64,000 bases of DNA from Telopea speciosissima. Taxonomy: Eukaryota; Streptophyta; Magnoliopsida; Proteales; Proteaceae. The notes below the pieces were generated by a model. The model worked only from the letters and a program-made list of their open reading frames with translations. It was not told the origin of the DNA and did not search any database. The stretch lies in NCBI RefSeq assembly GCF_018873765.1, contig NC_057919.1, positions 65,962,984-66,026,983 on the forward strand, written 5' to 3'. Shown piece by piece: positions 13,701-48,210 of this stretch (position 1 is the first letter of the stretch; every line of letters begins with the position of its first letter). Position numbers and translations under genes: made by a program.

Positions 13701-14300
13701 TGTTCATTTGCATTTTAGTGACTAAAAGGAAAATTTTGTTTTAAAAAAACGAGATATCTATGTGCATTCATGACCATCCAAATTAAAATTTTATGAATTG
13801 GGTATATTCAAATTTTTTTGAATCATGCCAAAGATTCAGTAACTAAAAATCCTATACCATGATTGTATTTCATAAAAGGATATTAAAACTAGTTCGATTT
13901 AGAAAAGTGCCAAGGCATGAACCTCTATCATGAGCATAGTTTTTAAATCGAAGCTAAACCAAATGTCACAACTGGAAAAAACCAAAGCTGCATCTTCTTT
14001 AGTTTGATCCAGTAGCGGATCTATCTTCAACACAAACCAAAATCAAACTAAGCAATTTTCAAAAAACATCCTAAATTTTCTTTCGAGTAAGGAATATACA
14101 CACAACTCAGTAAGTAATTATATCTTCCACGTCAAGCCAATAACAGAGAAAATGTCTTATGATTGTATAAGAAGGGCCGTATACTCCGGGAAAGAAAATG
14201 TGGGAAAAATGTACACGCCAACCTTTTCCCTTTTCTTATCTTTCTTTTTTGAATTTTATTTTGAATGAGTATAATAAGAGTTAACAATGTTAGCCTCCTC
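10775..14300 (+). repeat. Tandem segmental duplication, unit 2 (~3.5 kb)
   Basis: This is the direct repeat of 7221-10774. It ends near 14300, where similarity to the end of unit 1 (GAGTTAGCAATGTTA) stops. It lacks the two inserts of unit 1 and has its own at 13225-13382. The remaining differences are scattered substitutions and length changes in homopolymers. No gene is recognisable. Confidence 0.9.
13225..13382. mobile_element. Hairpin MITE private to duplication unit 2
   Basis: GTCTCCAGGGAG at 13239-13250 is perfectly inverted as CTCCCTGGAGAC at 13360-13371. Direct repeats AAAACA lie at 13219-13224 and 13383-13388. Unit 1 has one AAAACA (about 9863) and no insert, so the 158 bp are a clean insertion. 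The 6-bp duplication and odd end sequences leave the superfamily open. Confidence 0.75.
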
Positions 14301-14869
14301 ACATCATATTTTTAATTAAATCTTCTATCTTAAAAATCAATATAAAAAATTTATAAAATAATTTTTTATTAATCTGTCAAAAGTTATAACTGGGTTTTTG
14401 AAACAAGAACCAGATCTACAAAGTATAAACTAAAGCACAATGTTAAATTCTTTCCTTTTTTTTTTGAAGGGGGGGGGGGGGGTGGGGTGGGGGTTGGTTT
14501 GGTTTGGAGTATGGTTATAAATCTCGGTGTCAATCTCGCCCAATTCGTATTGGTATTGTCCGCCCATGCCCGATGCAACCTGTTTGATTTTTTTTTTTTT
14601 TTGGGTGAAACAACCTGCTTGATTCTGTATTGGTGGAACGGTTCTTACTAGGGATTAATATGTTCAAAAACTTCCACCAAAAAAATATATATATTGTAAT
14701 CAAATCGGGTTTGGACCCAAGCCCATACCTGCACCCACTTGGGGAAGCTATGGGTCAAGATGGCCCATTAGGGTTAGGGTTAGAGGATGGGGGCCACATT
14801 GTGGTCCCCCAATATCATACTATATTATAAATGTAGGAACTCAAAAATTATGGCAAATCTTTTCTTACC
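14301..14869. other. Low-complexity intergenic DNA
   Basis: It holds homopolymer tracts (a T-run into a G-run at 14455-14483 and a T-run at 14587-14602) and a short GGGTTAGGGTTAG stretch near 14770. No gene or defined element is seen. Confidence 0.5.
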
Positions 14870-15850
14870 AAAAATACCCTTCAACAATATCAATAAGCCC
14901 AAAAAAATACCCTTCATTAATTATTAATTGTTATAATTTTCAGCTAAATTAAATTCTTCCACCATTAATAAACCCCTTCAATGGTACATTAATTATTCTC
15001 TTATAAAAATTAATGGACCAATCATTTCCCTACTCAGTTTTCTCATGTCTTTTCAGATAAATTCAATAAGAGATAATTATTATTAATTATTAATTAGAAA
15101 TTAGAAATTATAAAGAGAGAGTAAAATAATCCCATTTTTCGTTGAACAATGTATAAAACCCCACTTTCCAATGTATAAAATAATCTCATCTTATCTTACC
15201 AAAAAAAAAATTTACAATATTACCCATTATTCCTTGAACAATCGATAAACCCCCCCTCAATTAATTGTTATAATTTTGAAAATACCCTTCATTAATTATT
15301 AATTGTTATAATTTTCAGCTAAATTAAATTCTTCCTCCATTAATAAACCCCCCTCAATGTTACAATAATTATTCTTTTATAAAATTATAGGACCAATCGT
15401 TTCTCTACTCAATTTTCTCACGTTTGTTTAGATAAATTCAATAAGAGATCATTATTATTAATTATTAATTATTAATTAAAAATTAGAAATTAGAAAGAGA
15501 GTAAAATAATCCCATTTTTCGTTGAACAATCTATAAAACCCCACTTTCCAATGTATAAAATAATCTCATCTTATCTTACCAAAAAAAAATTTACAATATT
15601 ATCCATTATTCCTTGAACGATCGATAAACCCCCCCTCAATTAATTGTTATAATTTTCAGCTAACTTCAATTCTTCCTCCATTAATAATATATTATCTTAA
15701 AAAAAATATTACAATATTATCCATGATAAAACCCCTCGCAATGTTGCATTAATTATTCTTTTATAAAAATTAAGGTATCATTCGTTTCACTACTTAGTTT
15801 TCTCACGGTTTTAAAGCTAAATTCAATTCTTTCGCCATTAATAACATCCT
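14870..15850 (+). repeat. AT-rich tandem array, period about 360-375 bp
   Basis: Two near-complete copies and one partial copy repeat in the same order: TTCATTAATTATTAATTGTT (near 14912 and 15288), ATAATTTTCAGCTAA (also near 15648), then CTCTACTCA-type sequence and ATTATTATTAATTATTAATT. Copy spacing is about 375 and 360 bp. It is non-coding and could be a small satellite-like array or tandem copies of an AT-rich MITE. Confidence 0.7.
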
Positions 15851-15859
15851 ATCTTAAAA

Positions 15860-15929
15860 TATATATATATATTACAAGACATAATTAAAAATGTATATAT
15901 TATAAAATGAAAAGAAGTTTTAAAGAAAT

Positions 15930-15960
<31 letters not shown>

Positions 15961-16020
15961 TACAAGGCATAATTAAAAATGTATATATTCTAAAATGAAA
16001 AGAAGTTTTAAAGAAATAAA
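15860..16020 (+). repeat. Two copies of a ~100-bp AT-rich unit with (AT)n expansions
   Basis: The block from ATTACAAGACATAATT to AGTTTTAAAGAAATAAAA is present twice, separated by an (AT)n tract at about 15936-15960. Only scattered bases differ, so the duplication is recent. Confidence 0.7.
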
Positions 16021-16583
16021 AGAAAAAATAGATTACTGTAATATTTGTTATAAATAATTTTATTATTTAAGTAAAACATCTAAAATGTTGGGTGTTCATT
16101 TCGACGATTCATACATGAAAAAAAAGCAAACACGTGCATTTGCATGTGCAACTTTACTAATTATTATATATACGAGAGAGAAGGAGGCAAAAATTAGATG
16201 TTGTGTTTCTAAGAGGCAGTCACTCTCTTTCTCCCATTGAGAGTGGTTGTGTTTCCAAGAGGCTTCCAGCATTGCCTTTGGACCTATCGAGTGCACCGTC
16301 ACAAGGAAGTCGCTTCGCTGTTCATTCAGACATCAATCAAGAACACTTCGATCCACTTCCACTACGTTGTGGATATCACGCTATGAAGGTAACGATCGAT
16401 ATCCATTCTCCTTTTGTTTAATATATATGTTCAAAAACAAATTTTTTTATTAAAAAGTGAGGGTAAAACCATCCGAAATGGCCAATACATATTGGTTTCG
16501 ACATCAACTGAGACGGATTCGAATCTTGACGAAACCGATATCTATAACCATGGGTTGGAGTGGAGAGAAAGAGGAACAGGGAA
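16021..16583. other. 3' flank of the galactokinase gene
   Basis: On the minus strand this is the 3' UTR and downstream flank of galactokinase. A short unassigned low-repeat stretch at about 16200-16390 ends in ATGAAG followed by gtaacg, which looks like an exon donor on the plus strand. I cannot support a gene there. Confidence 0.4.
16446..16451 (-). terminator. Candidate AATAAA polyadenylation signal of galactokinase
   Basis: AATAAA on the minus strand lies about 133 nt past the TAG stop at 16584, a usual plant 3' UTR distance. Plant signals are loose, so this is only a candidate. Confidence 0.35.
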
Positions 16584-40450
<23,867 letters not shown>

Positions 40451-40873
40451 TAAAGAATAATTAGATTCCTGTACAACTCAAATGAAGTTGCGAAGAGTGT
40501 CCGCACTTCTTCTGATTAGATTAGATTACAGAAACTAATGATACGCAAAATAAAATAGAGAATGACTGGATAAACACCTCCAAAATTAGTGGAGAATACC
40601 GAAATTAACGAGATAGCCAAATAGTTTTAGCTTCATAGTCTTCGGAGTTCATACTGACCTCCACCGTTTCGCCTTATATGGTGACAACTGAAGCAATTTT
40701 CTCCGACAGCCAAAGATTCCAAAGTAGGATGGAACTGATGCTTAGTGATACGACGTACATAATAACGATAAACGAGTAATGTTAATCCCCAATATTCCCG
40801 GATCTGGATACGGAAATTTGGCGCGTTGAAACGAGTAACCACTTTCAGAGGTCGGAAAAGGATCCTCTCCCGC
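40451..40873 (-). promoter_or_regulatory. Galactokinase upstream region (promoter and 5' UTR)
   Basis: This is the sequence directly 5' of the galactokinase ATG on the minus strand. It shows no ORF of interest and no obvious TATA box at a usual distance. The core promoter is assigned by position only. Confidence 0.4.
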
Positions 40874-41126
40874 GCATGGTTTTAGTGCACGGTATCGGAA
40901 CGGGCATCGGTGACCTGCAAAACTGATACGATATCGAAACAGTATCAGCCTGGATCGGCTGTATCGAACAAAAATACCCCTAAATTTTCTTTAAAAATGA
41001 GTTTTCTGACCATTTTACCCCTTGCCCGTACTATGCTACCGATTCGGTATCAGTATCGACGACTAGCAAAATTGATACATATCGCCCGTTACAGACGATA
41101 CGATATCAATACTTAGAACCATGCTC
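40874..41126. repeat. Imperfect inverted-repeat element (GGTATCGG-rich)
   Basis: The left end GCATGGTTTTAGTGCACGG is mirrored by the right end ATACTTAGAACCATGC. The interior is rich in (C/G)GATACGATATCG-type words. It looks like a short MITE or foldback repeat with decayed arms. No target duplication was found. Confidence 0.5.
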
Positions 41127-42400
41127 CGCACAGGAGCGGTACCAGCGCATCCAACAGCTGGGCTGCCATGATGCGTATGCCAGCACACATCCTGATGCAC
41201 ACTGCCATAGGATTATTATCCTCTCCAATTCCCTGTAGCTCGGCAGTGCGGCTGTTATACCCGCACCCAAACTACACCTTAATTCTTCGGACCACGTTGA
41301 ACCTTAATTCAACGGTCAACACCTATGACTTTGGGTCGTGACAGTCAACAAGATAACTAGAATTAAAAGGTAGAATTTCGATGTGATGGGTGATGTGACT
41401 GCGTGAAGGTGAGCATGTAATCCTTAAATATCATGTGTACGTGCTCCCTTTGTAACCCTCAAAAGGTGGGCCAAAGTCTGGAATTTATTACCTTGGGTTT
41501 ACCCTATTTCTGGTGGATTGGACCCTGAATTGGATCCGGTGGTGAATCCACACCTACCATATTATTTATTGTGGATAAGGTATTATGGGCCGCATCATCT
41601 CCTTTTGTATTTTAGTGTGGGGTCTTCAAATATCTTAGGGATCCACTAGAGATAAATAAGGGTTTAAGAATTATGTGGATTAATTCAACTATCCATTTAC
41701 CTATTACAAATATCTTAGGGACCCACTAAAGACAAATAAGCTTTTTGGGGTTTGTGGATTAATCTTATCTATCCATTCACTAAGCCATGTGTTAATCCAT
41801 CTATCCACTCACAAAACCACTATGCACCCACTAACTAGCTACTAATTCTTCTAACCTAACAAAACCGTGGAGGTGAGGAGAGAAAGGAAAAGAAAGGAAA
41901 AAGAGAAAGCAAAGAAGAAAGAAGAAAGGAAGAAAAAAGAACCCTAGGGCTTGTGTAGCTCTACCCTAGGAGTGTTTGTCTTGGCTGAGGTAGGTCCTTA
42001 AATCTCTCCCTCTCTCTCTCTCTTCTTTATTTCTTTTGGGTTTGGGAAATAACCATTCAATTGGGGGTTTTTGACATAGGGTTTCATTTGCAACCCAATG
42101 ATGCTTTTGGATTTGGTATCATACCTTCTTGGGGGCTTTAAGCTCACCTCTAAGACCTCTCTTTACCTTCTATTGGGATCTATTTCTTGGTTCTAGGGTT
42201 CTTGATGGAGAAACCTTAGTTTTGAATCATTTGGTTTGATTTACTCTTTGAACCCAACAATCCCTTGATTAGGTTAGGGTATTATGACCCTTGGTGGTTT
42301 AAAGACCCTTCCCCCAAGTCCTTGCGAACTAAAACCCGAGTGAAATCGGGTTTGGGAGCTCAAACCTTGGGATTTTTGGATTCAGCAAAGGGTGGATCCA

Positions 42401-42620
42401 GACCAGAGTCCGCTCTGTGAGTCCGCATGCTTGCTAGTTCACACTGGACCCAGGAGTGGAGCTAGACCAGAGTTCGCTCTGTGAGTCCGTATGCTTGCTG
42501 GTTCGCGCTGGACCCATGAGTGGACCCAGACCAGAGTTCGCCCCGTAAGTCCGCATGCTTGCTGGTTCATGCTGGACCCAGTGGTGGACTCAGACCAGAA
42601 TCCACCCCAGAGTCCAGTCT
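42401..42620 (+). repeat. 64-bp tandem repeat within the solo LTR
   Basis: The unit starting GACCAGAGT(C/T)CGC(T/C)C repeats at 42401, 42465, 42529 and, partially, 42593, a regular 64-bp period with moderate divergence. Confidence 0.85.
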
Positions 42621-43012
42621 TGGATTTTAGAGTATTTTGCCCGGGGTGGACCCAGGCACTGTGCCTCCACTCAAAAGTCCACCTAAACTCTATTGTGTTA
42701 CCTTTAAGCCTAGACTTCGAGACCCCTCTTACCTCCTAACTCACTTTGTTACACTTCTTTAGGCACCATTACTCTTACGGTGAGGCTTATCATAAGTTGA
42801 TCAACGATGAACCCTAATAAACGAATTCGCGAACTAATAGGTGAGTGGGGTTGGGATTTGACTTAATTTGGGAGTGTTTTGCATTATGTTATGCTTGTAT
42901 GTCATTTCTCATGCATACTCATTCTTGTATTTTTATAACTATATTTGTGGAAATTACGAATGTATGCATTATGGATGTGGCTTGTTAATATTTTCATCAT
43001 GCTTATAATTGG

Positions 43013-43216
43013 TCTGTTATGCGCCGTGTCGTGCTGGTACCCGGTACACGATGGTATGGGACGTCATGTGCCGTAATACCTCTCGTTACGATAGTATCAT
43101 ATTGCATCATACAGTTAGTACTATTATATGGTCTGTCATGCGCCGTGTTGTGCTGGTACCCGGTACAAGATGGTATGGGACGTCATGTGCCAGAATACCT
43201 CTCGACACGATAGTTT
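43013..43216 (+). repeat. 119-bp tandem repeat (two copies) within the solo LTR
   Basis: TCTGT(T/C)ATGCGCCGTGT(C/T)GT starts at 43013 and 43132. The copies are over 90% alike up to ATACCTCTCG(A/T)(C/T)ACGATAGT. Confidence 0.85.
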
Positions 43217-44689
43217 ATATAGAATGATTAGGATTTTCGATCCCCTTGCTACGACCCTTACCAACAGTGGTTTAGGTGTTGGGTAACCAAAGCTACCTGT
43301 GGTGCCTGAGGAGTGATACGAGGCCAGGTCAGGTGAGATCATTGGTTATCGGGGTTTGCCTCTGGGTGGCGAGTGGCTTCTACCGACGCGAGCTCCCTTG
43401 TAACAATTGAGGCTTTATCGACGGTGATAAGATAAGTGATCCGTGATGTTTCCCGAGTTGTTGCAGTAGCAAGTACCTAGTGACTTAGATATGCTTGCTA
43501 GGTGGATAACTGTTTAATAATTCATGCATAATGGACTATATGTTATTGCTTGTATGTTCCCCATCCCCTCACTAGGCTTAGTGGAGCTTATCCCTCTTTG
43601 CACAACCTTTTTAGTTGCATTGTAGGTGATGTTTTGGTGGAAATCTATGTGGCTCTTTTTCTTGGATATGTATTGCTCGGTGTTGCTGACGTGCAATCGG
43701 TGATTTATATCTATGATATTGATAAGATGTTGATGACTGTGTCAATGGGGTACTTGGATCGAGATACTTATTTCTTTATTCCTTTTTAGTTTCATCAATT
43801 GTATGGTATAAACTCTCTAATAATTACTATTTGTTCTTAATTTTAATTAATCTCTTGAGAAAGGATGTAATATATTATTTGTCTATCACATAGACTTTTG
43901 AACGCTTCTATTATTGTAAACGCTTCCTTTCTTTGCATCTACGTTTATTTTTATTGTAAATGTATTTCTTCCCGCACTCTGATGTACATATGAGTTGTAT
44001 TGAGTTGACTATGATTAGCAGTGTGAGGTGACACGTGTCATCCTAATTATACTCTTTTTATTGTATTTTATCCCTTTCTGGGATGGGGGTGTAATAGCGG
44101 CAGTGCTAGTGTGGGTGTCCGACCCTTGGCAGCTCGGACATCCTTGGACATCCAACAGTTTGAGCTCAAAATAATCAATGAGCTTGGACCATTGGATGTC
44201 CAAGCTGCCACGTGTCGAACATCCACACTTACATGGCCTCACTGTCGAGCTACAGAAAATTGGAGAAGATAATTTTTTCACTGCCATAATGCGCATGTTA
44301 GCAAACATCCCGATGCACATCCTGGCAAAGGATTTGGAGTTGTAATACATTCTCTAAAATCAGACGTTTTTTATTGAAATCTTGTGCGGATGGACTAGCC
44401 ACATCAACGGCCATAAAATAGAGACAATTACCAATTGATGCTAAGTACCAAACATGTGGATCATCATATTCTTCTTCAATGTCCATTCGCTCGTGTGGTG
44501 TGATTTGGGTGTAGCTTGACGTATATTGTTCAATTCAATAAAGATCCTGAGGTCTGTAAATGGATTCAAGGTTGTAATTCGTTTTTCAGTCTTGGGAAAG
44601 GATTAACAAGGAGACCACCTCCTCTATGTTCTTTAAGTTGTTGGTACCTCTGGTACACTTGAAATGATTTCATTTTTGCAAGAAAGAAT

Positions 44690-45318
44690 TGGACTCCTAT
44701 GGACGTGATCAAGGCTGCACAACAAGCTTGTCAAGAGTTTCTTTTGAGATGTTTCGCTTGGTCTTCGTCGCCTAAAAACTTTTTTAATCTAAACTATGAT
44801 GCTTCCTCAAGTCTGGAGAAGAGGAATAGTGGGCTGGGATTCCTCATCCGTGGGCACCTTGGACGGTCTCGAGTTGTTGTTTCTGTAGATCGTTCAACTC
44901 GGCTTTCGTTTGTTGTTTTTCTTTGGGGATTGGCTAGAACTACGCTCTAGTAGCAGAAATTATGGCAATTAGACACGCTCTTGTTACTGCCTCAAACATG
45001 GGTTTCTCCTACTTGATCATCGAGAGCGATAATCTGATGGTCATAGATATTCTCTCTCGAAAAGTCAATTCCATACCTTGGAGGATCTCGGCTTTAATCA
45101 ATGATTGCTGGTCACTAGTTCCCTTATTCGCAACAGTTCTTTTCAGACACACTCTCAGAGAAGCAAATAGAGTTGCTGATCATCTTGCCTCCATTGGTGC
45201 AGCCTCTCAATCAAATTGTATCTGGAATGGCTCCCCTCCAAGCTGTATTTCCTTATCTATGTTTGTAGACTCTTCGGGAACTTTGTTCCCTCGTTAATAA
45301 AGTATTTTTACCAAAAAA
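44690..45318 (+). mobile_element. LINE 3' fragment encoding an RNase H domain
   Basis: The frames at 44699-44950 and 44962-45297 together give a plant LINE RNase H domain: NLNYDAS (first Asp), VAEIMAIRHAL (Glu helix), IESDNLMVI and REANRVADHLA (later Asp residues). One frameshift near 44940 separates the halves. It ends in an A-run at 45311-45319. The 5' limit and target duplication are unclear. Confidence 0.75.
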
Positions 45319-45339
45319 AAATTGTTGTTTCTAGTCCAA

Positions 45340-45680
45340 TTAATGTCGATGATATCTTAGTGGGGAAGCGATGACCATTCGGGAAGGCATGCTAGAGGCA
45401 CTATCTGGTGGAGCTTAATTACAACTTACGACAGAGTGACAACCTGGAAGTAATCTCGTACTTTCAAGCTATTCCTAAAGCATCAACTCTCCATGTTAGG
45501 CCAGTTATGAGGATTATCTGTCATCTGTCATCCTACTTTGATCATTGTACTTATCCCAAGGGCTGTTAATTGTGTTGCAGACTGTCTTGCTAGGAGTGCT
45601 AGGGCTATGTCTATTGTGAATATGACAATGTGCCCCATTTTCCAATCCTTGGTTATCTGAACTTATTGTTTTGGATTCTA
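45340..45680 (+). mobile_element. Second, more decayed LINE RNase H relic
   Basis: Scattered frames keep REGMLEAL and IVLIPRAVNCVADCLARSARA, typical of the same RNase H region, but stops occur throughout. It directly follows the A-tail of the preceding LINE fragment. Confidence 0.5.
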
Positions 45681-46135
45681 GGAGTGTAATCCGTTCTCTT
45701 TATGATCTGGATAACATCGTGCCTTTTTCTCTTTATGATTTTATCAAGGGTGTAAATTGGTTTGGTTTTAGTTTTTTCGGTTAGGTTTAAGATAAAATAT
45801 GTACAAATTGAAACTAAAATCGAACAAGTTTCATAATCTATAATCAAATATCAACCAATTTGGTTTGATTTTTTTCGGTCATATTGGTTTTTGTTTTATA
45901 TTTCGTTTGCTTTTTACTTGGTTTAAATTCGATTTAAATGGAATGACTCATTGAAACAATAAAGTTGGAAGAGAAATTACAACTTCACGAGGATTTGACC
46001 CCAAAATATAAAATAATTTTTACATACGAAGGTCCAATTAAATTTATTACACAATTCAAAACCTTGCAAAGACATTGTTAGATACTCTAAATATCAAATA
46101 TCTTTTTTCTTATGTGAAATATCAAATATCTTAAA
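45681..46135. other. AT-rich intergenic DNA
   Basis: It includes a GGTTTGGTTTTAG-type repeat (about 45750-45910) common to several places in the window. No gene is seen. Confidence 0.4.
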
Positions 46136-46320
46136 GGGAAAAATGATTATGCTTGGGAGCATGGCTCCTGCGCCTAGACACAGTAGGGAGCGAAATGATT
46201 GGTCCACCCCCATGAAAGGTGAAAATTCTATGGTTTCTACCCCCTGTTGATGCTTGCTCACACTCTGATTGGTGCCATGTTGGCACAGGGGCCATGCTTT
46301 CAAACATAGAACGCATCTCC
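46136..46320. mobile_element. Hairpin MITE of 185 bp with 9-bp target duplication
   Basis: Inverted ends: GGGAGCATGGCTCCTGCGCC on the left matches the complement of GGCACAGGGGCCATGCTTTC on the right. Nine-bp flanks TATCTTAAA (46127-46135) and TATCTTATA (46321-46329) differ at one base. The left arm carries AGACACAG...GAAATGATTGG. Size, duplication length and core match the elements at 8361 and 55407. Confidence 0.7.
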
Positions 46321-46627
46321 TATCTTATAAGAGAAGAGAGGATAGTTGATAGTTGATAGTTGAAGGAGGTGAAAGACATGAAGTGAAAATTGAAATCTTA
46401 GAACTCACATTTTAGTCTTTTAAGATTTAATATGATTTAAGTTTAATCCAGGTTCAATTTATTAGGGTTACACTTTATTCAGTTCAAGTCGGTTCAAACA
46501 AAAAAATCTTAGCCTAAACTTTTACTTTTTAAAATTAAAACCAAACCAATTTGTTTGGTCCAATTTGATTTGATTTTAAATGCATGTTTCAGTTTCAATT
46601 TCAGTTTTCGACTTCGGAGCCCATACA

Positions 46628-46998
46628 ATGATTTAAAAATCGGATTGAGGGCGATTTCGATTCGGGCCGATCTGGATCGGACCAATCCCAATTGAATTGG
46701 TCGGGCTAAGGATCTATAAGCCGATCTAGGGTTTTCCAAATATTTCAGATTTAACCAAGGTCATGATTTAAAAATCGGAATCAGATTGGTCGAATCTTAC
46801 GATTTAGATAGCATTGGCCGTGAGGCCCTGACCGATCTGGCCAATTCTGGTCGATTCCTGCTGATTTTGCTCTGTTTCTGGCCGATTCGGATCGGAATTG
46901 TCACAGACCAATTCGATCCCGATTTCACTTTTTAAAACCTTCGCCGAGACGGATCCGGATCCGATTCCGATTCCGATTCCTGGCTTTTAAACCTTTGA
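46628..46998. repeat. Imperfect inverted-repeat element rich in CGATTC/GATCGG words
   Basis: The ATGATTTAAAAATCGGA motif occurs at 46628 and 46764. The right end reads CCTGGCTTTTAAACCTTTGAA, a partial complement. It looks like a decayed MITE of a family common in plants. The boundaries are approximate. Confidence 0.4.
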
Positions 46999-48210
46999 AC
47001 CATAGCTTCGTTGAGCCTTCGATTGGAAAGTTAGGGCTTGCCCTCGACATTGTTTCTGTCGTGCGTATGAGGAGGGAAAAACCGAAAGGCCCAAGACCAA
47101 TGCAACTTACTGCTGCGGAGCTGCGTTACGGCTCATAAGTGGTGACTCTCCACAGACGAAGAGGACGAAGAGGCGAAAAGCGGGTCGCTAAGAAGGATAG
47201 AAAGTGCAAATCAGCTGATATCGTTGTGGAACCCTTAGGGCCTCAACCTCCAAGAGCATAGAACTATAAAGGTTCGTTCTTTCGATTCATTTCTTTTGCT
47301 TTCTATTGTTTCCCTTTCATGTATGCACCAAAATAATTATTATTATTAGAACCTCCTGTAACTTTTACAGGAATTGCTTCCCCCAACTAGTTGGTATTTG
47401 ATTTGGATTAATATGCAGAAGATTGTTTTATCTCTCTCCTTTTTTTTTTTGAAACTAGTTTTCGTCTCTGCGTGGTTGGTTTGATACATTATCAGTAAAA
47501 CTAGGTTTTTATCATTTCTTGTTTAATGGGTTTATCTGACTTTTCCAGCTACGAGATTTGGTTGGTTTATTTGAGTGAGGATATTTGGTGTATTGTCTTA
47601 TTTCAGTTTTTCTATGCTTGAATCAGTGAATCTAATTTTTATGTATTTTTTGTTATTTCGTGGAATTAATTCTGATTGTGAATCAATTGGCACTTCTGAA
47701 AACATTTCACTCACCAAGTAAATCTCTAAATTTTGACGTGTTCAGAGATTTAAAAAGAAAATAGTTGTTAATAATGTGGGACATTACAGAGATAAATTGG
47801 ATGAAATACTTGAACAATGGCAATTCGAAGCTTGGTTGTAATTTGGAGGACTTACTTGCCAGTTGCCACATAACCGTTATGTCAATGTTTTAAATGTCAA
47901 TGACCATCCACCAGTGTATCATACTTAAGTCTAACAGGTATTACTCTGCTTTACCATCCTCCAATGAAAGGTGAAGGAGCTTCTATTTTTATTGTATTCA
48001 CTTATCGGGTAACCAATGCCTGAAAGCGTGTTGCTGTTCAATAATAATGTTTCTAACAAGTAGCTGTTAACTTATATCATAGGACTAGTTTTTACAATTT
48101 TGACTTGTCCATGATATATCAGCTCTTCTCGTATTCACTCATTAGGTTTTTTGATAAAAGTATGGGTTATTGGTTGATGGTGATGCAGGTGTGAAATATA
48201 CATTTCTCAA
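46999..48210 (+). promoter_or_regulatory. Promoter, leader exon and leader intron of the zinc-knuckle gene
   Basis: A probable non-coding first exon ends at 47271 (ATAAAG followed by gttcgt). A leader intron of about 0.9 kb runs to an acceptor at about 48188 (gatgcag). The remaining ~22 nt lead to the ATG at 48211. The transcription start is not fixed. Confidence 0.5.

Larger units (their letters stand above)
41253..44096. mobile_element. Solo LTR (2.84 kb), probably Gypsy-type
   Basis: It starts TGTTATACCC and ends GGGGGTGTAATA, imperfect inverted ends like the TGTTACACCC...GGGTGTTACA ends of plant Gypsy LTRs. It is flanked by the 5-bp duplication GCGGC at 41248-41252 and 44097-44101. It has no coding sequence but has internal tandem repeats (42401-42620 and 43013-43216). 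Length and end type favour Gypsy; that is inference. Confidence 0.75.
41135..44345. repeat. Foldback element split by a solo LTR
   Basis: The left part (about 41135-41252) and right part (about 44102-44345) are related as inverted copies. For example, CCTCTCCAATTCCCTGTAGC at 41220-41239 is the complement of GCTACAGAAAATTGGAGAAG at 44250-44269. In addition, GTGTGGGTGTCCGACCC...GGCAGCTCGGACATCC (44113-44150) is inverted to GGATGTCC...GGCAC-type sequence at 44185-44230. Removing the LTR and one GCGGC copy restores one continuous long hairpin of about 360 bp. The outer ends are not sharply defined. Confidence 0.6.

Noticed and set aside
14768-14785. GGGTTAGGGTTAG telomere-like sequence
   Set aside because: Only about two repeat units are present, expected by chance, so it is not an interstitial telomere.
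16203-16390. Small possible plus-strand exon ending ATGAAG followed by gtaacg
   Set aside because: The peptide matches nothing I recognise and no partner exon is visible downstream within the galactokinase antisense strand.
43009-43227. Plus-strand ORFs over MRRVVLVPGTRWYG repeats
   Set aside because: They are frames across the 119-bp tandem repeat of a solo LTR, with no coding signal.
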